Positions 53,724-61,358 are shown, numbered from the stretch's first letter. The stretch: DNA of 64,000 nt from an uncultured Dokdonia sp. (GCF_947492815.1 NZ_CANLOB010000011.1:1-64000); one strand, 5' to 3'. Translations and numbers: made by a program. The notes: generated by a model from the letters alone, not told the origin.

Positions 53724-54116
53724 TTACTGTACAGATGCTTGATCTAATTTTACTTCTTCAAGTAAATTGTCATAGCCTATACATCTAGCTTTTACTTGTA
53801 TTACGTTATCTACTTGATCGAGAGAGGGCGGTGTTTCATTTTCGCTTAAAGCGAAAAAAATAACATTTTCAACTACAATGGTATTTCCATCAACACTACT
53901 TAAAGTCCCTTCTATTTGAACGGTTTTATTTAAGTATTTTGTAGTAGCTTCTGTTTCATTCTCCTGAAAATCTTTTATAAAATCTGTTGCTTTTATTGTA
54001 AATGCAGGTTTTTCAGACTGAATATCTCTATGATCTTGGTATATATAATTATACCCTATAATAGCTGCAAGTATGATAACTGCAAGAGCACCGAAAAGTA
54101 TTTTTTTATTTTTCAT
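53724..54116 (-). CDS. Membrane-anchored OB-fold protein
   Basis: This 130-residue protein has an N-terminal membrane anchor (residues ~6-24) and a tRNA_anti-like OB-fold domain (YLNKTVQIEGTLSSVDGNTIVVENVIFF). It likely sits on the periplasmic side. Its function is unknown; it is encoded between YceI and DUF5777, with 14- and 35-bp gaps. Confidence 0.78.
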   Translation of the reverse strand: MKNKKILFGALAVIILAAIIGYNYIYQDHRDIQSEKPAFTIKATDFIKDFQENETEATTKYLNKTVQIEGTLSSVDGNTIVVENVIFFALSENETPPSLDQVDNVIQVKARCIGYDNLLEEVKLDQASVQ

Positions 54117-54130
54117 GAGTCCTCTTTTGG

Positions 54131-54673
54131 TTATCGTTTTATCAAATTAAAATTTGCAGTGATCGTAATAGTATCTGATATTTTCTCGCTTACAACACTT
54201 GGAATATCAATATCAAATTCTTCAGGAGATACAGAAAAATTAGTAGTTGCATCTATCGTATCACCGTTTTTAGCGATCACTATGGTAGCCGTTACTTTTT
54301 TTGTCTTACCATGAATAGTCAGGTCTCCTTCTACAGTATATTCTTTTTGAGTATCGATATCTGTGATAGAGAAACCATTCACGATACCATTAAAAGTTGC
54401 TTTCGGATACTTGTCACTCTCCATGTAGTTTTCATTAAAGTGCTCTTCCATCAATGCATTTCTGAAACGGAACCCTTTTACGAGTCCTAAGACAGCTAAT
54501 TTTCCGCTACTTACATCTAAGATGGCAGTGGTCGTTTTGTTACTTGCCTTTACAGGTTCAAAAGCTTCTACAGATCCTTCAAAATCTAGGGTGCCTGTTT
54601 TTGTATAATATTTCTGTCCAAAACTTTGAGCTACACAGCCAAAGAATACTAGGAATACGATTAATTTTTTCAT
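54131..54673 (-). CDS. YceI-family periplasmic protein
   Basis: This 180-residue exported protein (signal peptide ending AQSFGQ) is a YceI-type lipocalin-like barrel: ATFNGIVNGFS, YTVEGDLTIHGKTKKVT. YceI proteins bind polyisoprenoids. Here it pairs with a cytochrome c and a barrel protein, as in other flavobacteria. Confidence 0.88.
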   Translation of the reverse strand: MKKLIVFLVFFGCVAQSFGQKYYTKTGTLDFEGSVEAFEPVKASNKTTTAILDVSSGKLAVLGLVKGFRFRNALMEEHFNENYMESDKYPKATFNGIVNGFSITDIDTQKEYTVEGDLTIHGKTKKVTATIVIAKNGDTIDATTNFSVSPEEFDIDIPSVVSEKISDTITITANFNLIKR

Positions 54674-54706
54674 AATTGATTGTTTTTAAATATTAGGTTG
54701 TTAGTT

Positions 54707-55090
54707 TTATTCTTCTAAAATGCCATCATCTACCCAGTCTACGATACCTTGTATAAGATTATCGGGTAGGTTCCCGCTAGGGGGCATTGGATTAGTAGTA
54801 TTAGTCATGCGTTCTAACATGATACCACTACTTGCTTCTATAAATGCAAATTCAAAGGCATCCAGTCTTACGCCTGCAGTTTGCTCATTTACGTTATGGC
54901 ATTCTACACACGCATTATCAAGAATAGCTTTTGCTGTATTTTCATATGTGACAACATTTACCTCTTCTAATTCTGGCGTAAGTTCTGATAAAGAACTTCT
55001 TTCACAACTTGTAAATCCAAGTACACATACTATAAGGATACGTCCTAGTACTTTTGTGTTCTTTTTTATATTGATTGCATTGGCGTTCAT
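54707..55090 (-). CDS. Monohaem cytochrome c lipoprotein
   Basis: This 127-residue protein has a lipobox ending GFTSC29, haem-binding CVECH at residues 61-65, and MPPSGNLP as the axial methionine region. It is first in the operon with YceI, the OB-fold protein and DUF5777. It probably takes part in periplasmic electron transfer. Confidence 0.85.
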   Translation of the reverse strand: MNANAINIKKNTKVLGRILIVCVLGFTSCERSSLSELTPELEEVNVVTYENTAKAILDNACVECHNVNEQTAGVRLDAFEFAFIEASSGIMLERMTNTTNPMPPSGNLPDNLIQGIVDWVDDGILEE

Positions 55091-55459
55091 AGTGTTTTGC
55101 TATTGTGTTTTGTATGATTGGTTATTTTGATTTTGAATTCCTGACAAAGAACCTTCAGTATCGTCAAAAAATAAAATTAATTCTGCTTAAATGGAAAAAA
55201 TGACTTTAAAACGGAAAAATAGAATAGTATTGACAATTCGTTTAATCCCTTTGAACAATGTGGTTTGCAAGCTTTAATATGTTTTGTTGTTAGTAGGTCG
55301 AATTCTACATCTAATCTTACACTTCTCACCTAAAATACAAATTAAAATATAAAACCTATAGTTAGTGTTTTGTTGTGAAACTTGCTGTAAGCTTAATTTT
55401 AAGAACGAAATATGATACTGTATAAACTACTTTAGAATAGATGGATTTATAAACTGTTA

Positions 55460-55471
55460 TTTCGCGAAAGC
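55460..55471. repeat. Imperfect copy of the GCTTTCGCGAAAGC palindrome
   Basis: TTTCGCGAAAGC preceded by TA; twelve of fourteen bases are kept. Confidence 0.75.
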
Positions 55472-55517
55472 GGACAAAAAAATAGTTTGCTAATCTATAT
55501 TTTTCTAAAAAATAAAA

Positions 55518-55568
55518 TTAATTTCTATTAAAATGTGGGGATTGTTCTAGGGAAATATCGGTAATAAA
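55518..55568. repeat. Left direct repeat: detached 3' end of the 57560-57928 gene
   Basis: These 51 bp match 57560-57610 with two substitutions, and on the minus strand read FITDISLEQSPHFNRN and a stop codon. The two copies bracket the SnoaL/AraC segment. Confidence 0.9.
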
Positions 55569-55627
55569 TATATAATTTAGATGTGCTGTTAGAGCACCAC
55601 TTGTTCAACTTATTACTCAGTTATTTT

Positions 55628-55990
55628 TTAAAACTTACCATTATTGTTTTTCCATTGATCTTTAGATGGAATTTCTTCAATAGTGTCCCAATGTTCTGCA
55701 ATTTTTCCATTTTCAACACGGAATAAATCATAAAAAGAACTATGTTTTCCTGCCAATGTCCCTTCACTGATAACAAGTACAAAGTTACCTTCCCCTAATA
55801 CTTTATGAATTTTATTATATTTTAGAATGATGCCTTGTTTATTCCATGCTTCAATAGCCTGTACGAGCCCTGATAATTGATCTCCTATATGTGGATTATG
55901 CTGTATATAATTATCTCCATCAAAATAAGAACTCATTTTTTCAAAATTTCCATTTACTAAAATATCACGAACAAATTTCTCAACGAACAC
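55628..55990 (-). CDS. SnoaL-like domain, probable C-terminal half of a frameshifted gene
   Basis: This 120-residue SnoaL-type domain (YFDGDNYIQHNPHIGDQ, then IAEHWDTIEEIP) lacks an ATG and would have to start at GTG 55990. Upstream, in the same frame, the sequence continues as DLDKTNENK back to the end of the 56007-56489 gene. Together they make a two-domain SnoaL protein of a type common in flavobacteria, so this is probably the second half of one gene broken at a run of five A residues. Confidence 0.65.
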   Translation of the reverse strand: MFVEKFVRDILVNGNFEKMSSYFDGDNYIQHNPHIGDQLSGLVQAIEAWNKQGIILKYNKIHKVLGEGNFVLVISEGTLAGKHSSFYDLFRVENGKIAEHWDTIEEIPSKDQWKNNNGKF

Positions 55991-56006
55991 CTTATTTTCA
56001 TTTGTT

Positions 56007-56489
56007 TTATCTAAATCTTTTTAATTTAGTAGTTCCGTCTATCATTGAATGTCCACTAGGATTTAGCGGAGCTATATTTTGTAAATTATCCCAATGTTCT
56101 ACAATTTTATAATTTTCAAAGCGGAACACATCAAATCCAATTTTAGGACCAAATATATCATATTGAACATGAGTAAATACATAATCTTTATCTTGGAAGA
56201 TTCGCTTTATTTCTACTTTTGTAGATTCTCTAGGTAAGATAGATATAAAACTTTTTAACCCTTCTAATCCATCAGCTGCCATTAAATTATGCTGTATATA
56301 TTTATCAGAATTAACAATAGTGTTTAGAGATTCTGTCTTACCTGTTTGTAGTGTGTTTAATAAGGTCGTAACGTGTTCTTTTTTTATATTTTCTTTTCGT
56401 TTAGATTGTTTGATGTAACGATTTTGATTGTCACAAGAACATAGACTAACTCCAATACTCACGATAAATATCAATAGTTTGTTTTTCAT
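56007..56489 (-). CDS. SnoaL-like lipoprotein, N-terminal half of a frameshifted gene
   Basis: This 160-residue product has a signal peptide with lipobox SLCSC and a SnoaL-type domain (DKYIQHNLMAADGLEG, then KIVEHWDNLQNIAP). It ends TTKLKRFR at a stop just after an A5 run (T5 on the plus strand, 56018-56022). One A fewer would join it to the next SnoaL domain as TTKLKDLDKTNENK. It lies in the segment flanked by the 51-bp direct repeats. Confidence 0.7.
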   Translation of the reverse strand: MKNKLLIFIVSIGVSLCSCDNQNRYIKQSKRKENIKKEHVTTLLNTLQTGKTESLNTIVNSDKYIQHNLMAADGLEGLKSFISILPRESTKVEIKRIFQDKDYVFTHVQYDIFGPKIGFDVFRFENYKIVEHWDNLQNIAPLNPSGHSMIDGTTKLKRFR

Positions 56490-56575
56490 TATTTAATGTA
56501 TTAATAAGTAATAATACAAAGGTGAGATGATGCATTAGTATACAAAAGGTCTAAAAGTTCCTTTATATGATATTT

Positions 56576-57448
56576 TTAGGTATAGGAGAATTGCTTTCTA
56601 AAAGAAGCAGGAGTACTATTATTGTGTTTACGAAAATACTTGACAAAATTTGTTGGTTCATTAAAACCTACCAAAAATGCTATTTCTTTAATGCTTTGAT
56701 CTGTATGGCTTAAAAGACGTTTCACTTCTAAAATGACTCTATAATCAATGATCTCTTTAGGAGATTTGCCATGAATTTTTGTTGTCGCTTTAAGTAAACG
56801 TTTTGTGGTAATATTTAATTCTTCAGCATAAAAAGAAACTGTTTTCTCAGAAGTATAATGTATCTCTAGATATTTTTTAAAGTCGAGAACATATTGTAAG
56901 TCTTTACTTTTGACTACTTCAATAAAATCTTGTTTTTTATATTCTCTTTCTGATACTACTAGAAAGTTATGGATTAGATTTTTAAGAATAGTTGTTTGAT
57001 AGACATCGTTTACAATAGCTAACTCATCTTCCATTAATTGAAAAAGCATATAAAATGAGTTAGAAGTTTTAGGAATTTGAATTTTCGAGATTGAAAAAAG
57101 ATCATTAAAAAGAATAGTGCTTTTAAGATAAGTAGCATCTATTTCAGATTGACAAAAGAAGTCATCCGTAAATAAGAAGGAGAATGCTTCAAATGATTCA
57201 TTTGTGTCAAATTGTTGTACACTTCCTTTATTAATAAATAATAAAGTGTTAGGTGTAATATCTATAGTTTGAAAGTCTACAATATGCTTAACCGTTCCTT
57301 TTACAAACCAAACTATTTGATAAAAATCGGTTCTATGTGATTTTACCAGATGATGTTTATTGTTTTTGTATAGTTTTTTTATATCAACAATTTCAAAACC
57401 ATAGGGGAGGTCTTCTTTAAAATCATATTGAATAATCTCTTCTTTCAA
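56576..57448 (-). CDS. AraC-family transcriptional regulator
   Basis: This 290-residue regulator has an N-terminal cupin-like sensor (VKGTVKHIVDFQT) and a C-terminal AraC DNA-binding domain: KEIAFLVGFNEPTNFVKYFRK and STPASFRKQF. It is probably specific to the SnoaL gene downstream on the same strand (86 bp). Both lie within the direct-repeat-flanked segment, so they may have arrived together. Confidence 0.9.
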   Translation of the reverse strand: MKEEIIQYDFKEDLPYGFEIVDIKKLYKNNKHHLVKSHRTDFYQIVWFVKGTVKHIVDFQTIDITPNTLLFINKGSVQQFDTNESFEAFSFLFTDDFFCQSEIDATYLKSTILFNDLFSISKIQIPKTSNSFYMLFQLMEDELAIVNDVYQTTILKNLIHNFLVVSEREYKKQDFIEVVKSKDLQYVLDFKKYLEIHYTSEKTVSFYAEELNITTKRLLKATTKIHGKSPKEIIDYRVILEVKRLLSHTDQSIKEIAFLVGFNEPTNFVKYFRKHNNSTPASFRKQFSYT

Positions 57449-57559
57449 AAATAATGTTTATTAGAGGGAAATAATGAATATTTAAAAATAATCAAAGTAT
57501 ATAAAATGATTTAGGAAAATCTGAATTAAAATAATAGCGTATACTATAATTTAAATGTA

Positions 57560-57610
57560 TTAATTCTTATTAAAATGTGGGGATTGTTCTAGGGAAATAT
57601 CGGTAATAAA
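57560..57610. repeat. Right direct repeat
   Basis: Intact partner of 55518-55568; it contains the last codons and stop of the 57560-57928 gene. Confidence 0.9.
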
Positions 57611-57928
57611 GTATTTGGTGTCTCCCCAAAAGAAAAAAGTACCAAAACGTTCTACATAAGTTACCTTGACATATTTTCCTTGATAGTCTTTTAATTTTTG
57701 GATAATATCTTGTTCTTTATCCATCACAGAGAAACTAAAAATTTGTGCACCACTAATTCCTTGGCTAATTTCTCCTTCCCAAGTTTTTACAACAGCTCCT
57801 TTGTAACTAAACTTAATTAACTCACCTGCTCTTGTACCTTCACTATAAGGAACATAGTATAAGAAGCTATAATATGCAGTAGCCACTAATGCAATAGCGA
57901 GTAAAAAGATGATGAGTACTTTTTTCAT
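57560..57928 (-). CDS. Small membrane-anchored protein, unknown
   Basis: This 122-residue protein has an N-terminal membrane anchor (residues ~4-24) and a small beta-rich periplasmic domain (ELIKFSYKGAVVKTWEGEI, then YQGKYVKVTYVERFG). The family occurs in many flavobacteria; its role is unknown. The last 16 codons and stop are duplicated at 55518-55568. It follows rmuC by 27 bp and is probably co-transcribed with it. Confidence 0.7.
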   Translation of the reverse strand: MKKVLIIFLLAIALVATAYYSFLYYVPYSEGTRAGELIKFSYKGAVVKTWEGEISQGISGAQIFSFSVMDKEQDIIQKLKDYQGKYVKVTYVERFGTFFFWGDTKYFITDISLEQSPHFNKN

Positions 57929-57955
57929 ATGTAGCTGTTTTCAGAGAGGTACTAT

Positions 57956-59338
57956 TTATTCTTCAGAAGCACGCTCAATAAGTTTGTCGTTGAGGTGTTT
58001 TTTCTGTTTGATTCCAAGCTTTTTAAGGCTTTCTACTTTTTTAATAAGATTCCCTTTACCTGTTAACTTCTTCATGGTAGTGTCATAACTCCCTTGAACA
58101 GTGCGTAGTTGATTTCCAACCTTGATAAGATCATCTGTAAGCAAAACAAACTGATCGTAAAGACGTCCTGCTTGAATTGCAATTTCTAATGCATTTTGTT
58201 GTTGCTTCTCGTTATTCCACATAGTGTCTATCGTGCGCAATGTTGCTAGTAGCGTAGAAGGCGTTACAATCACAATGTTTTTTTCAAAAGCTTGATTGTA
58301 GAGTTGGTTATCTGCATTTATAGCGATTGCAAAGGCAGGTTCTATAGGAATAAAGAGTAATACAAAATCAGGACTCTCTACTTGATATAAATCTTGGTAG
58401 TTCTTATCACTTAATTGAATAATATGACGTTTTAAGGAAAGAATATGTTCTTTAAGTGCTTGTTCTTTTAATAGGTCGTCTTCTTGGTTTACATAACGTT
58501 CATAAGCGCTTAGAGATACTTTACTGTCAATAATCATACGTTTATTGTCAGGTAAATGAATCACAATATCAGGAAGTACACGACTTCCATCTTCTGTGGT
58601 AAAGCTTTGTTGTACAAAATATTCTCTATCTTTTTCTAGACCTGATTTTTCTAGTACACGTTCTAATACCAATTCACCCCAATTTCCTTGTGTTTTACTA
58701 TCTCCTTTTAGTGCCTTTGTTAAGTTGTTTGCCTCTTTAGACATTTGTTCGTTAAGAGCGGTAAGGTTTTTAATTTGCTCACGCAATGCCGCGTTACGCT
58801 CGACAGTATCTTTTTGAGTAGCTTCAACTTTCTTTTCGAAATTTTGAATTTTTTCTTGAAACGGTTTTAGGATCTTATCAAGATTTTCCTGATTCTGTAA
58901 GGTGAATTTACTTGATTTTTCTTCTAGAATCTTATTAGCAACGAGTTCAAAATCTTTAGTGAATTTTTCTTGTAGTGTAGCAAGTTCTTCTGTTTTTTCT
59001 TCAATGCGTTTTTCCAAATTTTGGAATTCTACATTGCGAGCTGTGAGTTCATTTTGGAAGAAATCTTTTTCTTTTCTAAGCGTAGTGGTTTCTTCGTTGG
59101 CTTGTTTTCTGGCTGCTTCTAATTGATCTGCCGTTTCTTTTCTAAGAGTGTTTATTTGAGATTCCGCTTTCGCGAAAGCGTCCTTAGCCTGCTGCAATTG
59201 TTCTCCTTCTAATTTTAAACGTTCCTGTAACCCACTGAACTCACCTTTCTTTTTAAGATTAGAAATAAACATGCCTAATAGGACACCAATAATAATGGAA
59301 GTAATGGCAATAAGAAAGTAAATAAGCGTTGGATTCAT
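57956..59338 (-). CDS. rmuC: DNA recombination protein RmuC
   Basis: This 460-residue protein has one N-terminal membrane anchor, a long coiled coil (residues ~30-210) and the RmuC nuclease-like core (TQGNWGELVLERVLEKSGL, VLPDIVIHLPDNKRMIIDSKVSL, FIPIEPAFA). RmuC limits recombination at inverted repeats. One palindrome lies in the coiled-coil part, read as AFAKA; that region (59160-59264) has a diverged copy at 60339-60443. Confidence 0.92.
   Translation of the reverse strand: MNPTLIYFLIAITSIIIGVLLGMFISNLKKKGEFSGLQERLKLEGEQLQQAKDAFAKAESQINTLRKETADQLEAARKQANEETTTLRKEKDFFQNELTARNVEFQNLEKRIEEKTEELATLQEKFTKDFELVANKILEEKSSKFTLQNQENLDKILKPFQEKIQNFEKKVEATQKDTVERNAALREQIKNLTALNEQMSKEANNLTKALKGDSKTQGNWGELVLERVLEKSGLEKDREYFVQQSFTTEDGSRVLPDIVIHLPDNKRMIIDSKVSLSAYERYVNQEDDLLKEQALKEHILSLKRHIIQLSDKNYQDLYQVESPDFVLLFIPIEPAFAIAINADNQLYNQAFEKNIVIVTPSTLLATLRTIDTMWNNEKQQQNALEIAIQAGRLYDQFVLLTDDLIKVGNQLRTVQGSYDTTMKKLTGKGNLIKKVESLKKLGIKQKKHLNDKLIERASEE
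59166..59179. repeat. GCTTTCGCGAAAGC palindrome, in rmuC
   Basis: Perfect copy, read as AFAKA in the coiled-coil region. Its counterpart is kept in the detached rmuC fragment. Confidence 0.95.
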
Positions 59339-59512
59339 GTGTGTAAAGATAAAAAATAGATCACCATTTAGGAGATGTTGTGACAGTATTTGTGATGTGC
59401 ATTTATAGACGAGACTACTTTCTGTTTTTAAAACTCTTTTTTAACAAAAAATTACAGCCGTTTATGTCGCTATTAAATACTTATGAAGTATCTTAATAGT
59501 AAAATACCATCT

Positions 59513-60310
59513 ATGAAAAAACGATTACCATTACTTGTATTGTTTATTAGTTTTTTAGCTGTTTCTCAGAATGTTAAACGCGAAAATATCAACGGAAAAA
59601 TTATTGTAGAGGGCAACGATATAGAAAATATCACCATCTATAATACATCTTCAAATAAAGGGACTGTAACCAATGCAAAAGGGGAGTTTACCATCGCTGT
59701 TGCCCTCTATGATATGTTAGAAGTTAGGGCTATAGAATATCAAAATTTTGATGTTAGAATTAATAAAAGCATTTTAGAATCTAAACGAGTTAATATCTTT
59801 TTGATTGAAGAAATTAATCAATTAGATGAGGTATTAGTCACAAATCGAACACTTACAGGAAATCTCGAAACAGATATTAGTAGTGTCAACTTATTTAGTC
59901 CAAAATTAGATGCTGTTTATTTTGGGATAAATAACTATGATGTATATGACTTTACAGACGATAACAGTAGTCAAATTAAAAATGAAGCCATTCGATCAGA
60001 AGCGCAAGCCATGGTCCATAGTTTAAATGTGATAAATATAGTAGATCAATTATTAATTCCGCTGTTTAGATCAGAGGTAAAAGACAAAAAAGCTGCGGGA
60101 ATTCCCGAAGTACCCGCCAAGTCTATCAAATATTATCTTGGTTCTAATTTCCTCACTACTAATTTTAATATTCCTGAGCATCGTGTAGAAGAGTTTATTC
60201 GATATGTTGAAGATGATACTTCCTTTGACTTTGATTTGTTAAATTATGGTCACGAATTAGAATTTCTTGAGCTCCTCAATAAGAAAAGTGATGCTTTTTT
60301 GAAAAAGTAA
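59513..60310 (+). CDS. Exported protein with a carboxypeptidase-regulatory-like domain
   Basis: This 265-residue exported protein (signal peptide ending LAVSQ) begins with a CarboxypepD_reg-like beta-sandwich (NGKIIVEGNDIENITIY, GTVTNAKGEFTIAV, LDEVLVTNR), as found at the N-termini of TonB-dependent receptors, but no barrel follows. The remaining part is not recognised. ATG 59513 is preferred over 59483 because it directly begins the signal peptide. It lies between rmuC and a detached rmuC fragment. Confidence 0.78.
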   Translation: MKKRLPLLVLFISFLAVSQNVKRENINGKIIVEGNDIENITIYNTSSNKGTVTNAKGEFTIAVALYDMLEVRAIEYQNFDVRINKSILESKRVNIFLIEEINQLDEVLVTNRTLTGNLETDISSVNLFSPKLDAVYFGINNYDVYDFTDDNSSQIKNEAIRSEAQAMVHSLNVINIVDQLLIPLFRSEVKDKKAAGIPEVPAKSIKYYLGSNFLTTNFNIPEHRVEEFIRYVEDDTSFDFDLLNYGHELEFLELLNKKSDAFLKK

Positions 60311-60338
60311 AATAAATGTAGATGAGAAGATGTATTTA

Positions 60339-60443
60339 GATTCCGCTTTCGCGAAAGCTTTCTTAGTATGGTTTAATTGTTCGATTTCTGATTTTAGATG
60401 TTTCTGTAACCCACTGAATTCTCCTTTCTTTTTAAGATTTGTA
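60339..60443 (-). pseudogene. Detached, diverged fragment of rmuC
   Basis: Read leftward it gives NLKKKGEFSGLQKHLKSE and later KKAFAKAESK, matching RmuC residues ~24-60, with a complete palindrome at the same point. It has no start codon and no downstream body. It is a direct repeat of 59160-59264, with the gene 59513-60310 between. Confidence 0.85.
60345..60358. repeat. GCTTTCGCGAAAGC palindrome, in the rmuC fragment
   Basis: Perfect copy, unchanged although the sequence around it has diverged from rmuC. Confidence 0.95.
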
Positions 60444-60474
60444 ACATTTCAATAGATTCATTGACTCATTATAT

Positions 60475-60621
60475 ATGAAGCCCTATTATAAATGTGCAAT
60501 TGATTTTATTTTTAGAATCTTTACTTGGGTGATTACAATCATTATATTAATTGCCATAGTATACCTGTTATGGAATATGTGGGAATATTCTATGTTCAAA
60601 AGTCATTTTATTAATAATTAA
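60475..60621 (+). CDS. 48-residue membrane peptide
   Basis: ATG 60475 opens a 48-residue frame with one strong membrane helix (WVITIIILIAIVYLLW) flanked by Lys/Arg at the N-side and NN at the end. It has no recognised family. It may be a small regulator or toxin-like peptide, or a chance frame; the clear membrane character and isolated position make it worth recording. Confidence 0.35.
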   Translation: MKPYYKCAIDFIFRIFTWVITIIILIAIVYLLWNMWEYSMFKSHFINN

Positions 60622-60784
60622 CTAGCGATATATTATTACTTCTTCTTGGATGGTGTTTTAATAGCTGACAGGATTAATTTCCTATTTACTTTTTACACCG
60701 TATTTTGGATGATTTACGGTGGCAACTATTTTTTTATTAGGTGTTTACTTGTTTGTATTGTTTAATTTTACCTCATTCGTTATT

Positions 60785-60792
60785 TACATTTG
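60785..60792 (+). promoter_or_regulatory. -7 box of the first leader-peptide gene
   Basis: TACATTTG lies 30 nt before ATG 60823; a TTG at 60758-60760 is 24 nt upstream, just outside the usual spacing. Confidence 0.55.
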
Positions 60793-60822
60793 AGTTATTA
60801 GTAATCATTAAAAGAATATACT

Positions 60823-60921
60823 ATGATAGAAAATTTTAAAGAGTTTGAAATTGAGAATCAATTAGTAATCCTTGGAGGAGTCCTTCATGTTCATGATGAT
60901 GAGTGTTATGAACCTGATTGA
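60823..60921 (+). CDS. Double-glycine-leader peptide precursor, copy 1
   Basis: This 32-residue peptide begins MIENFKEFEIENQLVILGG (residues 1-19), the acidic, hydrophobic-patterned double-glycine leader typical of Bacteroidetes bacteriocin-like precursors, with cleavage expected after G18-G19. The 13-residue core would be VLHVHDDECYEPD, with His, Asp, Glu and one Cys. No peptidase-ABC exporter or modifying enzyme lies in the window, so these may be orphan precursors. A -7 box precedes it. It is repeated 164 bp downstream. Confidence 0.6.
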   Translation: MIENFKEFEIENQLVILGGVLHVHDDECYEPD

Positions 60922-60949
60922 TAAGTAAGAAATATATTCTTTTGCTATT

Positions 60950-60957
60950 TACATTTG
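60950..60957 (+). promoter_or_regulatory. -7 box of the second leader-peptide gene
   Basis: TACATTTG lies 29 nt before ATG 60987, part of the tandem duplication, so each peptide gene may have its own promoter. Confidence 0.5.
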
Positions 60958-60986
60958 AATTAATATTAATCATTAAAAAATATACT

Positions 60987-61085
60987 ATGATAGAAAATTT
61001 TAAAGAGTTTGAAATTGAAAATAAATTAGCAATCCTTGGTGGAATCTTTCATGTTCATGATGATGAGTGTTATGAACCTGATTGA
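60987..61085 (+). CDS. Double-glycine-leader peptide precursor, copy 2
   Basis: This 32-residue peptide differs from copy 1 at four positions: Q13K and V15A in the leader, and V20I and L21F at the start of the core (IFHVHDDECYEPD). The upstream ~40 bp are also duplicated, so the unit of tandem duplication is 164 bp. Keeping HVHDDECYEPD while core positions 1-2 vary suggests selection on the core. Confidence 0.6.
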   Translation: MIENFKEFEIENKLAILGGIFHVHDDECYEPD

Positions 61086-61110
61086 TAATCTGAGGAGAAA
61101 TTCCCTCCAT

Positions 61111-61356
61111 TTAATCTAAGTGAGTGAAAGCATACTTTGATGGACCAAATTTAATGATGGAGTATATTACAGACAGTAATAACAAGAGCATTAAACACAG
61201 CAATAAAATTCCAATAACAGACAAAGATTTTTCTGCTACTACCTGATTATAACTTCCATTATATTTTTGATTAAGAACTCTTTTGATTTTCTCTTTATTA
61301 CAATATTTAATAGAGAGATACAACCATCCTAATAGGGTACATAAGAGTTCTATCAT
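61111..61356 (-). CDS. Small two-helix membrane protein
   Basis: This 81-residue protein has an N-terminal hydrophobic segment (IELLCTLLGWLYLSI) and a second long one (SVIGILLLCLMLLLLLSVIYSII), joined by a basic loop. No family is recognised. It starts 2 bp after the glycosidase-like gene stop and is probably co-transcribed with it, facing the leader-peptide genes. Confidence 0.55.
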   Translation of the reverse strand: MIELLCTLLGWLYLSIKYCNKEKIKRVLNQKYNGSYNQVVAEKSLSVIGILLLCLMLLLLLSVIYSIIKFGPSKYAFTHLD

Positions 61357-61358
61357 TA

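Larger units (their letters stand above)
55091..55627. other. Gap without a gene, 537 bp
   Basis: It holds an imperfect palindrome copy at 55460-55471 (TTTCGCGAAAGC) and a detached copy of the 3' end of the 57560-57928 gene at 55518-55568. No promoter pair or hairpin terminator could be assigned with confidence. Confidence 0.6.

Noticed and set aside
53836..53860. TTCGCTTAAAGCGAA as a further palindrome copy
   Set aside because: The half-sites are rearranged and not the same motif; it lies within codons of the OB-fold gene and was not counted.
1131..60358. GCTTTCGCGAAAGC as parS or a classical Noc site
   Set aside because: parS has a CACGTG core and few copies near the origin; here the core is CGCG and copies are spread evenly, many inside genes. 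A related binding protein remains possible.
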